Shown: one piece after another, positions 31,410 to 39,199 of the stretch | Layout: each line of letters begins with the position of its first letter | Position numbering within the stretch: the stretch's first letter is position 1 | Assembly: GCA_946408345.1 (NCBI GenBank) | Contig: CAMJRR010000009.1 | Span: 1 to 64,000 of the forward strand | Direction: 5' to 3' | DNA: 64,000 nt | DNA from: an uncultured Bacteroidales bacterium | GTDB lineage: Bacteria; Bacteroidota; Bacteroidia; Bacteroidales; F082 | Translations under genes and position numbers: made by a program | The notes under the pieces: model-generated | Told to the model about the DNA's origin: nothing | What the model saw: only the letters and a program-made list of their open reading frames with translations | Databases searched by the model: none

Positions 31410-32604
31410 CGACTTTCTTGTATTGCTCAAATATTTGCTGTCCAATGTTTTGGGCAGCAAATGTTTTTATGGCATAGTCGCGAATGGCTTGACGGTCGTA
31501 TTCGTTGGAATGGTCAAGCAGTTGGTTTATACCTTGCAGCAGCGCGTCCTCATCTCCTTGTGGGATGAGGATGCCTCTTTCAGGAGAAAGGATTTCGGCA
31601 ATGCCACCCACGGAGGTGCTCAACACAGGTACACCGCTGGCGAAAGCTTCCGCAATGACGCAGGGCAGGTTCTCGAAGTTGGAGAACAACACGAAGAAGT
31701 CGGCATCTTGATAGGCTTGTGCAACCTCGGCAGAGGTTTTCTTGCCATGGAAAAAGACGCAATCTTCCAAGTTGTGCTCTTTTACAAAAGCTTTGAATTC
31801 TGGAGCATCATAGTCATGGATGACATGCAGTTCAAAGTCGTCGCGCTGCTGGCGCAAACGCTCAATAACACGTAAGATGCCGCTGAAGTTCTTGGCCTCG
31901 TCACGCAAGGTAGAAATATGAAGCATTCGCTTTTTTGAGCCTTGCATATCATTCCTGAGTAGGCCTGAGGGAAGGCTGGAAATGCTTTGCATTCGGCGTA
32001 GCCAATCTATGTAAGGCGGCTGTCTAAGCTTAAACATATCCGTATTCACCAAGTTGTAAATCACCTGAAAGCGGTTGTGCACGCCATGACCTTCCATACA
32101 CCGCTGCAAGTCGAGGCTGACGGGCATAATGAGCTCGGCATTATTGGCAATCTTGACGATTTTCCGTTTCAGTTTTCCGACCAACACATCTTTGTTCTGC
32201 GGCTGGTAAATAGTCCAATGCTCAGTGAGGACATATTTGTAGCCAAGGAGTTTTTTCCACAGCAAGGCCACTTGACCAAGAGGGTATGTGACATGCAGAT
32301 GAATCAAATCGGGATTAAAGAAATGCTGTTTGATGTATTTCAAGCCGTATTGGTACATCCGCAGCATTTTGAGTTTGCGAATCGCGTTGATCTTTGGCGG
32401 ACGGATGTAGATCTGCACATGGGTGTGGTGCGCCCCAGGAATCTCCTTGACCTCGAACGATTTCGTCATATTCTTGCCGTCGCAAACGGAGAGGATGACG
32501 GAATGGCAATCCTCGGGCAATGCGTCAATCATGCGGACGCAGAAGTTGCCCAAGGTGGGGTCATCGGGGGTGGGAAACCAACTCAATAGGTGCAGGATAT
32601 TCAT
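31399..32604 (-). CDS. Glycosyltransferase family 4 (GT-B) enzyme
   Basis: This 401-residue protein has an N-terminal Rossmann half (LHLLSWFPTPDDPTLGNF, 4-21) and a C-terminal nucleotide-sugar half with HISTLRDEAKNFSGILRVI and the E-x7-E type motif NLPCVIAEAFASGVPVLST followed by VGGIAEIL. This is the retaining GT4 layout. It probably adds a sugar to a surface polysaccharide or LPS precursor at the inner membrane. It lies with a methyltransferase and a flippase on the same strand, which supports that context. The exact donor and acceptor are unknown. Confidence 0.92.
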   Translation of the reverse strand: MNILHLLSWFPTPDDPTLGNFCVRMIDALPEDCHSVILSVCDGKNMTKSFEVKEIPGAHHTHVQIYIRPPKINAIRKLKMLRMYQYGLKYIKQHFFNPDLIHLHVTYPLGQVALLWKKLLGYKYVLTEHWTIYQPQNKDVLVGKLKRKIVKIANNAELIMPVSLDLQRCMEGHGVHNRFQVIYNLVNTDMFKLRQPPYIDWLRRMQSISSLPSGLLRNDMQGSKKRMLHISTLRDEAKNFSGILRVIERLRQQRDDFELHVIHDYDAPEFKAFVKEHNLEDCVFFHGKKTSAEVAQAYQDADFFVLFSNFENLPCVIAEAFASGVPVLSTSVGGIAEILSPERGILIPQGDEDALLQGINQLLDHSNEYDRQAIRDYAIKTFAAQNIGQQIFEQYKKVVIP

Positions 32605-32649
32605 CAGTTGTTCAGTTGTAGGGCTGTCACACCGTGGCAGCCGTATCAG

Positions 32650-33459
32650 TTATTCGATTCTATGCGTTTTGATGTCAATTTCAAAGTACTTATGTGGCGT
32701 CTCATACGGCACAAGCTTGTGCGTGGGCAAGTCCTCGGGTAGATACACGGCACACAAGGTATTGGAAATATGGTAGACGTGTTTGCGTTTCTCGGCAGGC
32801 GCGCCGTCCAAGATGGCACCCATCACATCCCAGCGGATGGTCTCGGGGTCGAGGCCGTAGTCGTGCCACACGATGATACTGCGATCACCTTTCAGCAGTT
32901 TGAAAGCGGTCTCGGTGTCCTTTTTCACACTCTCGTAATGATGGTCGCCATCCACGAAGACCATGTCATACTTGCCAAAGTGAGGGCCGAAGTCAAAGGT
33001 CTGGGAGTCGCCGTAGAGTTGCTCTACGTTGGTCAGGTCCTTACTGAAGAAGCTGTGAAGGTCGGCGTATAATGGGTTGTCGGTAAGCTTGACGATGTCT
33101 TTCTTCGGCAGATTGAAGGTGACGCAATGTTTGGTCACATCGGCCAAATTGGCCACGCTCTCACCGCGCCAAGTGCCGATTTCGAAGTAGTCCTTTACCG
33201 CATATCGTTTCGCCAAAGCGCGCAGCAGGGCAATGTCGATGGGCATGGTGGCACCCGAGAGATAGGCGTAAGGTTTCGCGATATCGTGGAAGTTGGGGAA
33301 CAATTCGTTGATTTCGATGACGGGCAGACCATCGGCGAGGCCATATTTACGGATGACGTCTTCCTTATTGCTGCCCTCATCTTGAAGGACCAGGTTGAGC
33401 AGATAGGGATGCCTGATGATGCGCCCGAGGGCTTTGGTGAATTTATGGAGCTTATTCAT
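32650..33459 (-). CDS. Class I SAM-dependent methyltransferase (Methyltransf_24 type)
   Basis: This 269-residue protein has the SAM-binding motif YFEIGTWRGESVANLA (about 91-106) and the acidic motif DMVFVDGDHHYESVKKD (about 165-181), with IVWHDYG after it. The pattern is that of the cephalosporin-hydroxylase/Methyltransf_24 group often found in polysaccharide loci. The substrate is unknown; a sugar of the surface polysaccharide is likely from context. It starts 8 bp inside the end of the flippase gene, so the two are one operon. Confidence 0.85.
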   Translation of the reverse strand: MNKLHKFTKALGRIIRHPYLLNLVLQDEGSNKEDVIRKYGLADGLPVIEINELFPNFHDIAKPYAYLSGATMPIDIALLRALAKRYAVKDYFEIGTWRGESVANLADVTKHCVTFNLPKKDIVKLTDNPLYADLHSFFSKDLTNVEQLYGDSQTFDFGPHFGKYDMVFVDGDHHYESVKKDTETAFKLLKGDRSIIVWHDYGLDPETIRWDVMGAILDGAPAEKRKHVYHISNTLCAVYLPEDLPTHKLVPYETPHKYFEIDIKTHRIE

Positions 33460-34747
33460 TTTCGGTAGGTTGTTTCAAGAATTGTTGTTTCAGTTCGGCG
33501 ATGTAGTTCCGCATCTCGCTCTTGGTCAACAGGAAGTCGCGGCCTTTGAAATGTGACTCCTTGACGAAAAGCACAAACAGGAACACCGCGTTGACCGTAT
33601 ATGATACCGCTGAGGTGATGGCTGCACCTGTGACATCATACTTGGGTATCAGCGTGAAGCCACAGACGAAAGTGACGACCAGTCCGCAGAGTGCCGCAAA
33701 GGTGTTCATCTGATAACGTCCGGTGCCCGAGTAATAGTGTCCGAGGATGAGGAAAATACAGTAGAGCAAAATGCCTGGAGCAAGGATGCGGATGAGCCCT
33801 GCCATCTCGCCGAAGTCAGGGCCGAAGACGAAGGTGTAGATTGCAGGCGGTAGCAGGCACAACACCACAACGGCCAAGGTAGAGATAAGAAGACAGATTT
33901 TACCCAAATCGAGGGTGAGTTTTTGCGCGTAGGCGCGGTCGTCGGCGTTGGCGATGCGGGCATACTGCACGAGGGCGATGCTATTACTGATGATCCAGAT
34001 GGCCTCGGCGAGCGAGAGGGCGTTGGAGAATACTCCTACGCGTCCCACATTGATGTATCTGTCGAGCAGATAATAACTCAAACGCAAGTTGAAGAATTGC
34101 ACGAAGTGGCCGGTTTGGTTGAGGAAACCGTATTTGAAGAGGTCTCTTAGTACGGGTTTGTAGTCCTTGTCCGTGTCGTGACTCAGGTTGCCGTACTCTT
34201 TGCGCAGCATCCACACGCCCAACAGGAAAGTACCACCGTATGCGGCATACAGTCCGATGACATAGCCGTAGATGTCGGTTCGCTTCAGTAAGATATAATA
34301 GATGACCAAGGTCAAAGCCAAAAGCACAGGTTGGAGCAGGGTGTTGTAGTTGGCTTTCTTGATTTCCTCCTTGCCGACCAGGAAGCGGAAGTTGATGTTG
34401 CTGAGCGAGGAGATGAACGACAGGATGGCCACGTGTGCAATCAGGTCGGGGGCCAGTTTGGGATAGAACAGCCAGATGGCAAAGCCCATGATTACCGCAA
34501 TGAGTGCTGCCCATACTGTCGAAGCTACTAGTATCTTCTTGAACGAGTGGCGTGGGGCAAGGTAGATGATGCTTGCGCCGCAGATGATATCGGAGAAGAT
34601 AAGGATAAAGGATATGGTGGTCAGAAGCAGTGCCTGCGTACCTTTGCCTGTATCGCCCAAAGTCTGGGAGATGATAATGGCTATGGCGAAGTTGAGGGCT
34701 GCCGCCAGTATCTTGGTTCCAAAGGTATTTAGGATTTTCTTGAACAC
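33452..34747 (-). CDS. Oligosaccharide flippase (MATE/MOP superfamily, Wzx-like)
   Basis: This 431-residue protein from the GTG at 34747 (MFKKILNTFGTKILAAALNF...) has about 12-14 predicted membrane helices and the RfbX/polysaccharide-synthesis arrangement. It would move lipid-linked glycan units across the inner membrane. An upstream GTG at 34819 is open, but a consensus promoter (TTTG at 34804-34807, 21 nt, TATTTTTG at 34775-34782) lies inside that extension, so transcription should start after it. It begins the flippase-methyltransferase-glycosyltransferase operon. Confidence 0.88.
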   Translation of the reverse strand: MFKKILNTFGTKILAAALNFAIAIIISQTLGDTGKGTQALLLTTISFILIFSDIICGASIIYLAPRHSFKKILVASTVWAALIAVIMGFAIWLFYPKLAPDLIAHVAILSFISSLSNINFRFLVGKEEIKKANYNTLLQPVLLALTLVIYYILLKRTDIYGYVIGLYAAYGGTFLLGVWMLRKEYGNLSHDTDKDYKPVLRDLFKYGFLNQTGHFVQFFNLRLSYYLLDRYINVGRVGVFSNALSLAEAIWIISNSIALVQYARIANADDRAYAQKLTLDLGKICLLISTLAVVVLCLLPPAIYTFVFGPDFGEMAGLIRILAPGILLYCIFLILGHYYSGTGRYQMNTFAALCGLVVTFVCGFTLIPKYDVTGAAITSAVSYTVNAVFLFVLFVKESHFKGRDFLLTKSEMRNYIAELKQQFLKQPTENE

Positions 34748-34774
34748 GGGACTTTCATTGACTCTTATTGAACG

Positions 34775-34807
34775 CAAAAATACAAAATTCAGTGTAATGC
34801 CTACAAA
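34775..34807 (-). promoter_or_regulatory. Consensus Bacteroidetes promoter for the flippase operon
   Basis: TTTG (34804-34807), a 21-nt spacer and TATTTTTG (34775-34782) on the minus strand, matching TTTG-N19/21-TAnnTTTG. It lies about 27 nt before the GTG start. Confidence 0.7.
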
Positions 34808-34820
34808 CTTTAGTGGCACC

Positions 34821-36017
34821 TTAATAGGTTAGTCCTACAATCCATAAGGGCAGCTTCTTTCCTATGGGGTGTTCCATCATGTCGGCAAGGATGTAGGAAT
34901 CAGGGATGTTCGCGATTTGGTCGAAGGTCTTGTCTTGTCCGCCCACTTCCATCGTAATGCGCCCGTCTATACGGAAATCGCCTTGGGTCTTGCTGTATTC
35001 AACCGTATGCTTCACAGAGAGTTGATTGACGGCAAAACATTCGCGGATGGTTCCAATCTCATTGCGTTGCCCGAGGGCATAGAACATATTGGGGTTGTGC
35101 AGGTAAATTTTGTCGGGTTTTTGTAGGCGTGTTACCGACTTGTTGTCGGAATAAAGCAGATGCAAAAGTTCGGCGCGTTCCATATTCGTGAGATAAGACA
35201 ACACCGTCTGCTTATTAAGTTCCAAATATGTTGACAGCTTGGCAATGTTCACTTCGTAGGGTACATTCTCTGCCAAGAAAATCAGCAAAGCCTTGATTTT
35301 ACGTGTGTTGGAAAATTCAACTCCGCAAAATTGTGTCATTTCCTGCTCGATAATAAAATTGATGACATTCTCGATGCGGCTGTAATATTCCTCCTCGTTG
35401 CCGTCATAAAAAGGGTAGTATCCCGCATGAAGATACTGCTCAAAAAGCTGTTGAGGCCGGCATAGTTTGTTGATTTCCATACAGATGTTATCGGCATCGG
35501 AAAGAATCTCGTCAAGACTCTTCACGGGGAATTGAATGCCTTTGTAGAAATGGAGGAACTCGCGAAACGACAGTCCTGCCATGTCGTAACTCAGTACACG
35601 ACGCGAGAGGTCGGCATCGGCATTGAGAATCTGCAAAAGGGATGATCCCGAAAAGGTGATTTTCATGTCGGGATAGAGGTCGATGATTTCCTTGATTTCC
35701 TTGCTCCAAGTGGGATATTTGTGTACCTCGTCGAGGAAAAGGTGCTTGCCGCCCATCAAATGGAAAGTTTCGGCCAACTGAAGCAAACTGTGGTTGCTGA
35801 AATAGAGGCTGTCCAATACGCAATAAAGCGCTTCGCCAGGTTTGATGCCATAGCTTTTCTTGATATACTGTCGCATCAGTGTAGTTTTTCCTACGCCTCT
35901 CGAACCTCGAATGCCCACCAATTGTTTTTCCCACGAAATGGTATTAATCGTCTCGCGGACGATGTCCATACTCACCTGTGAAATCAGAATCTGGTGTTTT
36001 TTGAATAACGTTTCCAT
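34821..36017 (-). CDS. AAA family ATPase (AAA_14 type)
   Basis: This 398-residue protein has Walker A GSRGVGKTT (38-46), Walker B HLFLDEVHK (92-100) and the sensor-like TFSGSSLLQI (about 115-124). A C-terminal winged-helix region follows (IAKLSTYLELNKQTVLSYL, MERAELLHLLY), as in the AAA_14 group with a DUF4143-like tail. These proteins are common and variable in Bacteroidetes, and their role is unknown. The promoter region holds a tandem direct repeat (36047-36062 and 36079-36095). Confidence 0.9.
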   Translation of the reverse strand: METLFKKHQILISQVSMDIVRETINTISWEKQLVGIRGSRGVGKTTLMRQYIKKSYGIKPGEALYCVLDSLYFSNHSLLQLAETFHLMGGKHLFLDEVHKYPTWSKEIKEIIDLYPDMKITFSGSSLLQILNADADLSRRVLSYDMAGLSFREFLHFYKGIQFPVKSLDEILSDADNICMEINKLCRPQQLFEQYLHAGYYPFYDGNEEEYYSRIENVINFIIEQEMTQFCGVEFSNTRKIKALLIFLAENVPYEVNIAKLSTYLELNKQTVLSYLTNMERAELLHLLYSDNKSVTRLQKPDKIYLHNPNMFYALGQRNEIGTIRECFAVNQLSVKHTVEYSKTQGDFRIDGRITMEVGGQDKTFDQIANIPDSYILADMMEHPIGKKLPLWIVGLTY

Positions 36018-36040
36018 ATTTTCCGTTTGTCTTTAGGCTG

Positions 36041-36095
36041 CAAAGATATAAAAAAGGTTAATACAATAACCTTTTTTTTATAAAAAACGGTTAAT
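36041..36095 (-). promoter_or_regulatory. Promoter with tandem direct repeat, AAA ATPase gene
   Basis: The -7 box TATCTTTG lies at 36041-36048 (minus strand). The + strand motifs TATAAAAAAGGTTAAT (36047-36062) and TATAAAAAACGGTTAAT (36079-36095) are direct repeats 32-33 nt apart, the first overlapping the -7 box. Between them AGGTTAATACAATAACCT forms an inverted repeat followed by T residues, so a terminator role is also possible. Confidence 0.5.
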
Positions 36096-36179
36096 CAACT
36101 AATCTAGTTATTGCGTTTTTCGGTTAGTTGGGTAAACGATATTTGTCGGAATTGCGGAGATTTTGTTGGATTTCGCTGG

Positions 36180-36327
36180 TTTACTACAATACCCCACCGC
36201 ACTCTGTACTCCATTTTTAGACAGAAGGCGGTCGATAAGTCTGTGGAGACGTGCTATGGCGCGTCTCTTATCGGATGGGAATTGCAAATTCCCTTCTCTC
36301 GGCTTCCGCATTACAAATGCGGAAGAA
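36180..36327. repeat. Cluster of three palindromes
   Basis: Three inverted repeats stand side by side: GAGACGTGC-TATG-GCGCGTCTC (36246-36267), GGGAATT-GC-AAATTCCC (about 36277-36294) and CTTCCGCATT-ACAA-ATGCGGAAG (about 36304-36327). The preceding sequence from about 36180 looks like the rest of a known type of Bacteroidetes intergenic repeat. The McrC fragment begins exactly at the third palindrome. The stretch 36096-36245 contains no gene. Confidence 0.65.
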
Positions 36328-36736
36328 AGGGGCGGAAGTGAAGTATGGGGAAAGTGATGATGTGATTTGTGGCATCCTGTTCGATGGTGCTTGGCTGTGG
36401 GAGGAGTATGTCAATACGGTTTTGGACGGCTTGGGTTTTACTCATGCCGAGAACAAAAAACGCAAGAATAGCATCCATTTGTTTGAGGGTGGTGGCGGTG
36501 TCAGATACCCTGATTTCTATAAAGACGATTTTGTGATTGATGCGAAGTATAAGCGGCTGGGCAGCTATGATAAAGTGTCGAAGGTTGACCCAGACGACGT
36601 GCATCAGGTTATGGCATATATGACCACACTTAAAGCAACGAGGGGCGGGTTTGTTGCGCCTTTGATGCAGAGACAGCAGAAGATACCGACCGCTTATCTA
36701 AAGGATAGCGTTTCTACTCTTTCCGTTTTGGAATAG
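36317..36736 (+). pseudogene. C-terminal fragment of a McrC-like restriction subunit
   Basis: The frame encodes FDGAWLWEEYVNTVL, then a PD-(D/E)XK nuclease core (VRYPDFYKDDFVIDAKYKRL) with the Asp and D-x-K catalytic residues, and VHQVMAYMTTLKATRGG. This is the C-terminal nuclease part of McrC (PF10117 type), the cleavage subunit of McrBC. The N-terminal half and any mcrB are absent, and the frame opens inside a palindrome with no plausible promoter. It is a remnant of a lost modification-dependent restriction system. Confidence 0.7.
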
Positions 36737-36883
36737 AGGTATGCCAGGACGCTTCATCGTATGGGGATTTCTGTGAGAAGATGAGGGGAATGGAGCGGAC
36801 TTTTGTTGAATCATTGAAATTGTAAGAACTCTTTTTTACGTAAGATGTGATGAACATAATATATGTGGAGGTTTTGTTCATTC
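36737..36883. other. Intergenic stretch with no recognised feature
   Basis: About 150 bp between the convergent McrC fragment and ORF6N gene. I see no gene, terminator hairpin or repeat. Confidence 0.5.
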
Positions 36884-37930
36884 TCACTTCACCATCCCCA
36901 AAATCACCTCCGGCGCAATGCTCATTTCAGTAACCGCGCAAAGGCCCGTCCCCATATCCTTTAAACTTGCTCCTAACAAAAAGACTTTTTCGTCGATAAT
37001 CAGGAAACGGTCATTATTTCGGTGTGTCAGTTGGATGAATTCAATCTCTGGATATTGGGCGTTGTGCTTTTGCAAATCAGTGAGAAATTGTTCGTTATAG
37101 CGGGTGTGGATGGTCGCTGAAACGCCGTCTTTCCGCTTTGTGAACATGGAGAGCACTCGGTCGTCAACATAATTGTCAATCAACACAATTCTTTGTTGGG
37201 CACTTCGTATGAGATCGGAGATGAAAGTCCAAGCATCCCAAACGCAGCCTGTGGGGAAGACTTGCTCAGGGAGGAGTTTGGGGCCAATATCCTCGATTCT
37301 GTCAAGAATGACCTTGATTGTTTTGTCTGTCTCTTGTTGATGCTGCTCAATGTTGAAGATACGCTCAATAATCTGCGTGTTGTGATTGACGAGTTGCGGA
37401 ATCATGGTAAATGCGCGCATGATGCGGATGTTGACTTCCACGGCAGTGTCAGACCTTAATACACTGCTGAGCATGGCGATGCCATTGCGAGTGAAGGCGT
37501 AGGGCAGGTACTTTAGATTTTGACCTCGCCCACTCTTTAAGGTAACAATTTGTGACCTTAGAGATTCAGACCCTTGGTTTGAGGTAACATTTTGTGACCT
37601 CAAAGATCCTAAACCTTGGTTTAAGGTCGCAATTTGCGACCTTAAAGCGTCGTCGTTGTTCAAGGTAACAAATTGTGACCTTGAACAACTTGTTTCCTCT
37701 TTAGTTAGTTGAAACATAAAATCCGCTGGAAAACGATTGATATTACGTTTAACGGCTTGATTAAGCGCTTTTGTTTCAACGCCATACAACATCGCCAAAT
37801 CAGAATCAAGCATTACCTGTTGGCCTCTTATTACACGTATCAGCGATTCTATATTAATATTAATGCTGTCAATGCCTTTGATGTCGCAAATTGCGACTTC
37901 AAGTTTTGTTTCGGAGTCTTTCTTTGCCAT
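36884..37930 (-). CDS. ORF6N domain DNA-binding protein with internal palindromic repeats
   Basis: This is a 348-residue protein. The N-terminal ORF6N (KilA-N related) domain (about 20-110; VIRGQQVMLDSDLAMLYGV, LNQAVKRNINRFPADFMFQL) is interrupted by four 13-14-residue repeats of the type LRSQIVTLNQG (about 83-137). The domain then resumes with LPYAFTRNGIAMLSSVLRS. The C-terminal half contains an HxK-like and FLIIDEKVFLLG pattern typical of PLD-like/ORF6N fusions. Such proteins are phage- or island-borne regulators. The gene carries five palindromes in its own coding DNA and four 10-bp repeats upstream, which suggests self-regulation (inference). Confidence 0.85.
   Translation of the reverse strand: MAKKDSETKLEVAICDIKGIDSININIESLIRVIRGQQVMLDSDLAMLYGVETKALNQAVKRNINRFPADFMFQLTKEETSCSRSQFVTLNNDDALRSQIATLNQGLGSLRSQNVTSNQGSESLRSQIVTLKSGRGQNLKYLPYAFTRNGIAMLSSVLRSDTAVEVNIRIMRAFTMIPQLVNHNTQIIERIFNIEQHQQETDKTIKVILDRIEDIGPKLLPEQVFPTGCVWDAWTFISDLIRSAQQRIVLIDNYVDDRVLSMFTKRKDGVSATIHTRYNEQFLTDLQKHNAQYPEIEFIQLTHRNNDRFLIIDEKVFLLGASLKDMGTGLCAVTEMSIAPEVILGMVK
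37538..37685. repeat. Four spaced palindromes in the ORF6N coding sequence
   Basis: The palindromes are at 37538-37560, 37581-37601, 37621-37645 and 37659-37685, with consensus AAGGTNRCAATTTGYGACCTT. The third has perfect 12-bp arms. They lie about 40-43 bp apart, roughly four helical turns. A fifth, GTCGCAAATTGCGAC, is at 37883-37897, 33 bp inside the start of the gene. Confidence 0.8.
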
Positions 37931-37997
37931 ATTCTTATTCTTTTACTTATTTCATTGCAAAGAAACACCATCTGTCAAGACAAAGCCGTTGAACAAA

Positions 37998-38037
37998 CGT
38001 TTGTAGTCGACTGTAGTCGTTTGTAATCGTTTGCTGT
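37998..38037. repeat. Four tandem 10-bp repeats upstream of the ORF6N gene
   Basis: CGTTTGTAGT, CGACTGTAGT, CGTTTGTAAT and CGTTTGCTGT are consecutive 10-bp units, about one helical turn each, 68 bp before the ORF6N ATG. They may be operator or iteron-like sites. Confidence 0.65.
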
Positions 38038-38075
38038 CGGATATATTGTTGTAAATGAATAAGAAGTGAAATGCT

Positions 38076-39131
38076 TTAGCAGGGCTTCCAAATCTGTCCA
38101 CTGCAACTGTCACTCTCAGCCCCGGTCACCGAAGCCAAGACATTGGTCTTTTGCTCCAATTTCAACAGTCCGAGGAAAGCAAAAACCAAGGCTTCCTTGT
38201 AGTCGATAATCATCTTTTCGGGGATGACGACCTCGTGCGAACTCCTTGCTTGCAGGCGTTCCATAAGGAACTTGTTCCTCGCACCGCCTCCGGTGACGAG
38301 AATCTTTCCCTTGGGCAGATGACTCACTCCCAATGCAATTTGCAGGGCGATGTGCTCCACAAAGGTGGCCAGCATATCGGAAACGGAAAGACCTTGCAAG
38401 AGACCTTTTTGATTGGCCTCGAAGAACTCACGACCTAACGACTTGGGCGGAAACTGTCCATAGAAAGGATGCCTGTTCAGTTGCTTCAACAGCGTGATGT
38501 TGACTTCGCCGTTACGTGCCAGCTCACCATCGCAGTCGTAAGGCAGGCCTTTCATCTGGGCAAGATAGTTGAGGGCTTGATTGGCGATGCAGAGGTCGAA
38601 GGCGATGCGCTTGCCATCTTCGTCGTAGGAGACGTTGGCAATGCCGCCGATATTGAGGCAGATATCATAGTCGCCAAAAAGCAACTTGTCGCCAATGGGA
38701 ACAAACGGTGCACCCTGTCCGCCCTTGCTGACATCCTCGCTGCGGAAATCATTGATGACGGTGAAACCACAAGCCTTGGCCAGTTCTTGCCCATCACCGA
38801 TTTGCAAGGTATAATGCTCTTCAGGACGGTGGAAGATGGTGTGCCCGTGCGAGGCCACGAAGTCGGGAGTGACATTGTGTTTTTGAGCAAAAGCAAGTAC
38901 CTGTTCACCAAGGTATTTGCCATAGTCCTTGTCCAGCTGCACCAAGTCTTCGGACTGTTTGTGGAAGGCTTCTGAGAGTTGATGGCTCCAGTATTCGGGA
39001 TAAGGTAGGGTCTCGGCCTGCAAGATTTGGAAGTGGTATTTGTCGTCCTCTTCTTTGAAGCGCACAAGGGCGATATCCAGCCCGTCTAACGAGCTGCCCG
39101 ACATTAATCCTATGGCGATGTAAGGATTCAA
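38076..39131 (-). CDS. anmK: Anhydro-N-acetylmuramic acid kinase
   Basis: This 351-residue protein has the ATP-binding and substrate motifs GLMSGSSLDGLDIAL (8-22), FVASHGHTIFH, DICLNIGGIANVS and LVTGGGARNKFLMERL. AnmK phosphorylates and opens 1,6-anhydro-MurNAc so that cell-wall fragments can be recycled. The only in-frame start that keeps the N-terminal strand is TTG at 39131, which lies at the edge of a low-complexity repeat; an ATG at codon 9 would remove the start of the ATP-binding fold. Confidence 0.93.
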   Translation of the reverse strand: MNPYIAIGLMSGSSLDGLDIALVRFKEEDDKYHFQILQAETLPYPEYWSHQLSEAFHKQSEDLVQLDKDYGKYLGEQVLAFAQKHNVTPDFVASHGHTIFHRPEEHYTLQIGDGQELAKACGFTVINDFRSEDVSKGGQGAPFVPIGDKLLFGDYDICLNIGGIANVSYDEDGKRIAFDLCIANQALNYLAQMKGLPYDCDGELARNGEVNITLLKQLNRHPFYGQFPPKSLGREFFEANQKGLLQGLSVSDMLATFVEHIALQIALGVSHLPKGKILVTGGGARNKFLMERLQARSSHEVVIPEKMIIDYKEALVFAFLGLLKLEQKTNVLASVTGAESDSCSGQIWKPC

Positions 39132-39195
39132 AATTTAAAGATTTAAAGATTTAAGATTCTGTTCGCTTTGCGTAATTTTGAATTTTGAATTTTAA
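39125..39195. repeat. Low-complexity footprint like the ends of the four-helix-bundle cassette
   Basis: Left part ATTCAAAATTTAAAGATTTAAAG (ending near 39158), spacer TGTTCGCTTTGCGT and right part AATTTTGAATTTTGAATTTT. These are the two repeat types that flank the gene at 18356-18763, in the same order, with no gene between them. It lies between anmK and murF and touches the anmK start. Confidence 0.6.
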
Positions 39196-39199
39196 ATTA

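Noticed and set aside
36108..36311. Minus-strand 67-codon ORF next to the McrC fragment
   Set aside because: It lies in a common intergenic repeat with palindromes; such ORFs are frequent artefacts in Bacteroidetes.
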